From Atopobium sp. (GTDB taxonomy: Bacteria > Actinomycetota > Coriobacteriia > Coriobacteriales > Atopobiaceae), in the NCBI GenBank assembly GCA_015258785.1, contig JABZHP010000045.1:1-9630 (forward strand): 9,630 nt of DNA. The letters run 5' to 3'. The position numbers and the translations under genes were made by a program. Under the pieces are notes generated by a model. That model worked only from the letters and a program-made list of their open reading frames with translations, ran no database searches and had not been told where the DNA came from. Position 1 is the first letter of the stretch. Each line of letters opens with the position of its first letter. Below, one piece after another: positions 6,105-9,630 of the stretch.

Positions 6105-8687
6105 ATGAGACTAGATAAATGGGCCGTAACCGCCCAGGAAGCACTGCAGGCAGCTCTTGGTATTGCTGGCGATGTAGAGGCTTCCGAGGTTGCACCAACA
6201 CACCTGCTCAAGGCGCTGCTGGACAGCAACGAGCGTAACCTGCGTTCTATCTTGGAGAAGATTGGCGCAGATCCTGACACCATTGCCACGCAGGTAGACC
6301 AGGCAATCTCTAAGGCTCCAAAAGTAAGCGGAGCACAGATTGGCATTGGCAACGACCTTCTCAAGGTTATCAACGAGGCCGAGAAGCTTGCCACTAAGTT
6401 GGGAGATTCCTACGTTACCTCCGAGCATCTGCTCACTGCGCTGGCAAACGACAACACTGACGCAGGTAGGATTCTTCGCGACGCCGGTGTTACTGCTAAG
6501 CGCGTGGAAGAGGTCTACAACGAGCTCCGTGGCGATGAGCGCGTAACCTCTCAGGACGCAAAGCCGCAGTTTGAGGCCTTGGAGCAGTACGGTCGTAACG
6601 TGACCGACCTTGCTCGCAAAGGAAAGCTTGATCCAGTTATTGGCCGCGTCGAAGAGATTCGTCGTACCATTCAGGTTCTGAGTCGTCGCACCAAGAACAA
6701 CCCTGTTCTTATCGGCGAGCCTGGTGTTGGCAAGACTGCAATTGTGGAAGGCCTGGCAGAGCGTATTGTTTCTGGCGACGTTCCAAGCACCCTGCGTGAC
6801 AAAGAGCTTGTTGAGCTTGACATGTCTGCCCTGGTAGCAGGCGCAAAGTACCGTGGTGAGTTTGAGGACCGCTTGAAGAGCGTGGTAAAAGAGGTGGCCA
6901 AGTCTAACGGCCAGATTATCCTCTTCATCGACGAGCTCCATACCATCGTAGGCGCCGGCGCTTCCGAGGGTTCTATGGACGCAGGCAACATCTTGAAGCC
7001 AGCACTTGCTCGTGGCGAACTCCGTGCAATTGGTGCTACTACGCTGGATGAATACCGCAAATACATCGAGAAGGACGCTGCTCTTGCACGTCGTTTCCAG
7101 ACCGTACTTGTCTCCGAGCCTACTGTTGAGGACACCATTTCTATCCTGCGTGGCCTTAAGGAGAAGTACGAGCAGCACCACCGCGTTCGTATTACGGACT
7201 CCGCTTTGGTTGCAGCGGCAGACCTTTCTAACCGCTACATTTCTGACCGATTCTTGCCAGATAAGGCAATTGACCTGGTAGATGAGGCAGCTTCAAGACT
7301 TCGCATGGAGCTTGATTCTATGCCAGCAGAGATTGATGCGGTTGATCGTCAGCTCACTCAGATGCAGATCGAGGAGCAGGCTCTGATGAAGGAGGAAGAC
7401 GCTGCTTCTAAGGAGCGCCTGGAAAATCTCCGTGCAGAGATTGCAACGACGCAGGAGAAGCTTGATGGTATGAAGGCCAACTGGCAGAACGAGCGTGGCG
7501 CAATTGACCTGGTACAGGACTTGAAGTCCCAGATTGAGGACGCAAAGACGCAGATGGAGCGCGTGACCCGTGAGGGTGATTTGGCGCAGGCATCCGAGCT
7601 TCGTTACAGCACCATTCCAGAGCTTGAGCGCAAATACGATGAGGCAGAAAAAGCCCTTCTCGCCAAGCAGGAAGACGGCGGAATCCTCAAGGAAGAGGTC
7701 ACCACGGACGAGATTGCCGAGGTAGTTTCTTCGTGGACGGGAGTTCCTGTGTCCAAGATGATGCAGGGCGAGATGGACAAGCTCAAGAACCTTGAGGACC
7801 AACTTCACCTGCGTGTTATTGGCCAGGACGACGCTGTTTCCGCAGTTGCAGCAGCAGTCCGCCGTTCTCGCGCAGGTCTGGCAGATCCAAACAAGCCTCT
7901 GGGTAGCTTCTTCTTCCTGGGCCCAACCGGTGTAGGTAAGACTGAACTTGCAAAGGCGCTGGCAGAGCTGCTGTTTGACGATGAGCGTTCACTGATTCGT
8001 ATTGATATGTCTGAGTACATGGAGAAGTTCTCGGTCCAGCGACTCATTGGCGCACCTCCAGGATACGTGGGCTATGACGAGGGCGGCCAGCTTACCGAGG
8101 CAGTTCGTAGGCATCCATACTCCGTCATCTTGCTGGATGAGATGGAGAAGGCTCATCCTGACGTCTTCAACATCTTGCTACAGGTTCTGGACGACGGCCG
8201 CCTGACCGACGGGCAAGGTAGGGTAGTGAGCTTCAAGAACACCATCATTATCATGACCAGTAACGTTGGTTCGCAGTTCATTGCTGGTGCTGGCGCTGAG
8301 GGCTTCAACGAGGAGTCCAGAAAGCAGGTTATGGAGGCGCTGCGCAGTTCCTTCCGTCCTGAGTTCTTGAACCGTATCGATGACGTGGTAATCTTCCAGC
8401 CTCTGGGTCTTGAGGACATCGAGCGCATCGTGGACATTCAGCTTAAGGATGTTCGCAGCAGACTCGCTAACGAGCGCATGACGCTGGAGCTTTCTGAGGC
8501 GGCAAAGCAGTCGCTGGCTCTTGACGGCCTGGATCCTGTTTACGGCGCTCGTCCTCTGAAGCGGCTCATTCAGCGTCGCGTTGTTGACCAGGTAGCAAAC
8601 TTGATTATTGCAGGTGAGCTGCATGAGGGCGATACTGTTCTGGTTGATACTGACGAGAACGGCAACTTGGTTGCTCGCAAGAAGTAA
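6105..8687 (+). CDS. clpB: ClpB disaggregase (Hsp100 AAA+ ATPase)
   Basis: Hexameric cytoplasmic AAA+ machine that threads aggregated proteins through its pore and passes them to DnaK for refolding. Its 860 residues match the usual length (E. coli 857). The N-domain is at about 1-145 (APTHLLKALLD, VTSEHLLTAL). NBD1 has Walker A GEPGVGKT (204-211), pore loop KYRGEFE (248-254), Walker B ILFIDE (272-277) and arginine fingers at RR 329-330. The coiled-coil middle domain that distinguishes ClpB from ClpA and ClpC runs at about 405-525. NBD2 has Walker A GPTGVGKT (606-613), pore loop GYVGYDEG (653-660), Walker B VILLDE (674-679) and LNRIDD (755-760). All catalytic residues are intact. AGGAGGGTGA (6091-6100) is a strong binding site for ATG 6105. 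It stands outside the dnaK operon but near it, as expected of a second HspR target, although no full HspR operator was seen. Confidence 0.98.
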   Translation: MRLDKWAVTAQEALQAALGIAGDVEASEVAPTHLLKALLDSNERNLRSILEKIGADPDTIATQVDQAISKAPKVSGAQIGIGNDLLKVINEAEKLATKLGDSYVTSEHLLTALANDNTDAGRILRDAGVTAKRVEEVYNELRGDERVTSQDAKPQFEALEQYGRNVTDLARKGKLDPVIGRVEEIRRTIQVLSRRTKNNPVLIGEPGVGKTAIVEGLAERIVSGDVPSTLRDKELVELDMSALVAGAKYRGEFEDRLKSVVKEVAKSNGQIILFIDELHTIVGAGASEGSMDAGNILKPALARGELRAIGATTLDEYRKYIEKDAALARRFQTVLVSEPTVEDTISILRGLKEKYEQHHRVRITDSALVAAADLSNRYISDRFLPDKAIDLVDEAASRLRMELDSMPAEIDAVDRQLTQMQIEEQALMKEEDAASKERLENLRAEIATTQEKLDGMKANWQNERGAIDLVQDLKSQIEDAKTQMERVTREGDLAQASELRYSTIPELERKYDEAEKALLAKQEDGGILKEEVTTDEIAEVVSSWTGVPVSKMMQGEMDKLKNLEDQLHLRVIGQDDAVSAVAAAVRRSRAGLADPNKPLGSFFFLGPTGVGKTELAKALAELLFDDERSLIRIDMSEYMEKFSVQRLIGAPPGYVGYDEGGQLTEAVRRHPYSVILLDEMEKAHPDVFNILLQVLDDGRLTDGQGRVVSFKNTIIIMTSNVGSQFIAGAGAEGFNEESRKQVMEALRSSFRPEFLNRIDDVVIFQPLGLEDIERIVDIQLKDVRSRLANERMTLELSEAAKQSLALDGLDPVYGARPLKRLIQRRVVDQVANLIIAGELHEGDTVLVDTDENGNLVARKK

Positions 8688-8699
8688 GTGAGGCTGCGC

Positions 8700-8906
8700 A
8701 TGTGCGATAAGGCAAACAGGGCCGAGAAACCCGAGGCGCGAGTTGCAGCGCAGGTCGCGACGCGCAAGGACGCCGATTCCAAGAAAGCGCAGGTTGTTGA
8801 CCCGGAGTTCGCTCGCGCGGAAAACGAAGATGATGACGGCTACGACCCGTACTCCGATCGTCGTCCCGTGAGTGAGCCGCTCTTCGAGCGCGATCCCTGG
8901 AGCTAG
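8700..8906 (+). CDS. Small hypothetical protein downstream of clpB
   Basis: Unrecognised 68-residue protein. It begins 12 bases after the clpB stop and ends before a strong terminator, so it is probably cotranscribed with clpB. ATG 8700 is preceded by GTGAGG (8688-8693) at suitable spacing; an in-frame GTG at 8688 is the alternative but abuts the clpB stop. The first half is Lys/Arg/Ala-rich (NRAEKPEARVAAQVATRK). The second is acidic and Tyr/Pro-containing (EDDDGYDPYSDRR), ending LFERDPWS. There is one cysteine near the start and no signal peptide or membrane helix, and it is probably largely disordered. Base composition resembles clpB, which favours a real gene, but with no recognised family it could still be a chance reading frame. 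Confidence 0.5.
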   Translation: MCDKANRAEKPEARVAAQVATRKDADSKKAQVVDPEFARAENEDDDGYDPYSDRRPVSEPLFERDPWS

Positions 8907-8973
8907 ACCACGGGGTTTCTCGTCAGGCGCTGCGAGCACACGGGTTTCTCGCCGCACGCTGAGCGCTACAAAC

Positions 8974-9009
8974 AAAAGCCGCTGGTACATGACGTATCAG
9001 CGGCTTTTT
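8974..9009. terminator. Bidirectional intrinsic terminator after the clpB unit
   Basis: AAAAGCCGCTGGTAC (8974-8988) pairs with GTATCAGCGGCTTTT (8994-9008) around the loop ATGAC: 15 pairs with one G-T, followed by a further T. The A-run on the left gives a U-tract on the opposite strand, so it can also stop transcription arriving from the right, including from the convergent minus-strand gene. The 67 bases between the small ORF and this stem show nothing else. Confidence 0.92.
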
Positions 9010-9040
9010 GTGTGGCTCTGCGTTACGTTCATGATTGCGA

Positions 9041-9191
9041 GCCTGAAAAGTGTATCATGTCTGAGCAAATTTACTCAGACATGGCGAGAAAAACCGGCAA
9101 ATCGCTCAGACAAGGTGCACTTTTCCGGCAAATCGCTCAGACAAGGTGCACTTTTCCGGCAAATCGTTCAGACACGGCGAGAAAATCAGGC
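9041..9191 (+). repeat. Repeat block 1: hairpin head plus four 31-bp-period units
   Basis: The block opens with GCCTGAAAAGTGTA (9041-9054), then a hairpin (9056-9083). Four units with period 31 follow. Their core CTCAGACA falls at 9074, 9105 and 9136, with TTCAGACA at 9167. The anchor CGGC falls at 9095, 9126 and 9157, and AGGC at 9188. The second and third units (9094-9124 and 9125-9155) are identical and carry GGTGCACTTTT. The outer two instead carry GGCGAGAAAA, at 9083 and 9176, exactly three periods apart. There are no unique spacers, so it is not a CRISPR array. Reading frames through it look incidental. Confidence 0.85.
9056..9083 (+). repeat. Perfect 10-bp hairpin of block 1
   Basis: CATGTCTGAG (9056-9065) and CTCAGACATG (9074-9083) are perfect inverted copies around the 8-base loop CAAATTTA. 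There is no U-tract, so it is not a terminator. The right arm is also the core of the first 31-bp unit. Confidence 0.9.
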
Positions 9192-9226
9192 TCCCTGAGA
9201 GCGTCCTTGGATAGGCTTTAATTTCT

Positions 9227-9345
9227 GCCTGAAAAGTGCAAAGAATCTGTGTTTGGGACACAGATTCTTTGATGAAATTAGGCGGAATCCACCGATTCTT
9301 TTACATTTTCAGGCAAAAGTTACAGATTCTTTTAAGAAGTCAGGC
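9227..9345 (+). repeat. Repeat block 2: paralogous hairpin head plus three 31-bp-period units
   Basis: The block opens with GCCTGAAAAGTGCA (9227-9240), matching the head of block 1 at 13 of 14 bases. A hairpin follows (9239-9271). GATTCTTT then recurs at 9263, 9294 and 9325 and AGGC at 9280, 9311 and 9342, both with a period of exactly 31. The units are more diverged than in block 1 and their core differs (CAGATTCTT in place of CTCAGACA), yet length, anchor and order of parts are the same. Bases 9192-9226 between the blocks show no clear unit; the anchor phase slips there by one base (92 and not 93). Confidence 0.75.
9239..9271 (+). repeat. Perfect 14-bp hairpin of block 2
   Basis: CAAAGAATCTGTGT (9239-9252) and ACACAGATTCTTTG (9258-9271) are perfect inverted copies around the loop TTGGG. 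ATGAAATTA follows, with no T-run, so intrinsic termination is not supported. Confidence 0.9.
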
Positions 9346-9356
9346 GCGTAACAGCT

Positions 9357-9440
9357 GGCATTGCTGTGGGCGCACACCGAGCGGCTTCGCAACTTTGCAG
9401 CTACCGCTGGTGAACAGCGCTTTTAGCGGACAGCAATGCC
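9357..9440. repeat. Long interrupted inverted repeat over the end of the minus-strand gene
   Basis: GGCATTGCTGT (9357-9367) is the exact inverse of ACAGCAATGCC (9430-9440). Inside it, GCGC (9370-9373, 9417-9420) and CACC-G-AGCGG with CCGCTGGTG (9375-9384, 9404-9412) can also pair, so the whole 84 bases could fold as one interrupted hairpin. The right arm lies within the last codons of the minus-strand gene. No U-tract follows on either strand. Confidence 0.65.
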
Positions 9441-9630
9441 CCAGTTGGCTGACATCCAGGTCCAGAGGAAATAGAAAACTGCGGCAATGATGGCCAAAAC
9501 GATGATGGCGGCAATCAGCGAACCCGCATTTGATCGGCGCTCTTTTCTGACAAAAATGTCGCGCTGGCCCTTAGGAACCTGCAGGTATTGGCCGTAGTGA
9601 ACGTCTTTGCGAAGGTGAGCAATCTCGTTC
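9423..9630 (-). CDS. C-terminal fragment of a hypothetical membrane protein; 5' end outside window
   Basis: An open frame reads leftward from the window edge, first full codon at 9629-9627, to TAA at 9425-9423: 68 residues with no start inside the window. The visible part begins with a polar, charged stretch (NEIAHLRKDVHYGQYLQVP) and a basic segment (FVRKERRSN, 26-34). One strongly hydrophobic helix follows (about 37-58, SLIAAIIVLAIIAAVFYFLW), and the tail ends SANWGIAVR. Basic residues before the helix suggest a cytoplasmic N-terminal side and a short tail outside. Codon choice (ATC, GCC, CTG, CGC) resembles the chaperone genes, which supports a real gene. Family not recognised. It converges on the clpB unit and probably uses the shared terminator at 8974-9009. 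Confidence 0.72.
   Translation of the reverse strand, partial: NEIAHLRKDVHYGQYLQVPKGQRDIFVRKERRSNAGSLIAAIIVLAIIAAVFYFLWTWMSANWGIAVR

Noticed and set aside
6111..7181. Long minus-strand reading frame opposite clpB
   Set aside because: It is complementary to the conserved ClpB NBD1 region, where codon bias opens antisense frames, and shows no domain of its own.
9056..9191. CRISPR array
   Set aside because: The 31-bp units abut each other without unique spacers, and there are no cas genes in view.
9012..9221. Plus-strand reading frame through repeat block 1
   Set aside because: Its protein is just the translation of the 31-bp repeats in shifting frames, with no ribosome binding site; 31 is not a multiple of three.
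9239..9271. Intrinsic terminator at the 14-bp hairpin
   Set aside because: The stem is strong, but no T-run follows on either strand; the nearby stem at 8974-9009 is the proper terminator.
9236..9490. Plus-strand reading frame through repeat block 2
   Set aside because: It crosses the hairpins and overlaps the minus-strand membrane gene, which has the better coding character.

Overview
The window carries the chaperone locus of a bacterium, most likely an actinomycete of class Coriobacteriia (an Atopobium/Olsenella-like organism). The gene order dnaK-grpE-dnaJ-hspR, with clpB nearby and a MerR-type HspR closing the operon, is the actinobacterial heat-shock arrangement. The moderate base composition, unlike GC-rich Streptomyces or Mycobacterium, and the flavour of the proteins favour Coriobacteriia. 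The class assignment is inference.

Layout. Positions 1-3365 hold the 3' half of dnaK, then grpE, dnaJ and hspR on the + strand, closed by a strong intrinsic terminator. dnaJ and hspR share one base (TAATG), so the repressor is made together with the chaperones it is expected to control. A short tandem heptanucleotide array (3378-3415) follows the terminator. From 3466 to 5936 lies a visibly AT-richer stretch that looks like an insertion into the chaperone locus: a fused permease-ATPase ABC exporter gene, then an overlapping toxin-antitoxin pair (RelB/DinJ-like antitoxin, PIN-domain toxin) with its own good promoter and an operator-like dyad. clpB (6105-8687) follows, preceded by a nested dyad in its leader, with a small unrecognised acidic-tailed ORF directly behind it and a strong bidirectional terminator at 8974-9009. 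On the - strand, entering from the right edge, is the 3' end of a gene for a protein with a C-terminal membrane helix (9423-9630), convergent with the clpB unit.

How the genes work together. DnaK, DnaJ and GrpE form the Hsp70 folding cycle, ClpB pulls chains out of aggregates and hands them to Hsp70, and HspR is expected to repress the set until DnaK is titrated by unfolded protein. The ABC exporter and the toxin-antitoxin pair have no evident role in this pathway.

Most unusual part. The gene-free stretch 9011-9422 holds two paralogous, hairpin-headed repeat blocks. Each begins with GCCTGAAAAGTG(T/C)A, continues into a perfect 10 or 14 bp hairpin, and then runs as 31-bp-period direct repeats whose cores repeat the right arm of that hairpin, so the single left arm could pair with several alternative right arms. 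I do not recognise this as a described element. A further long interrupted inverted repeat (9357-9440) overlaps the end of the minus-strand gene.
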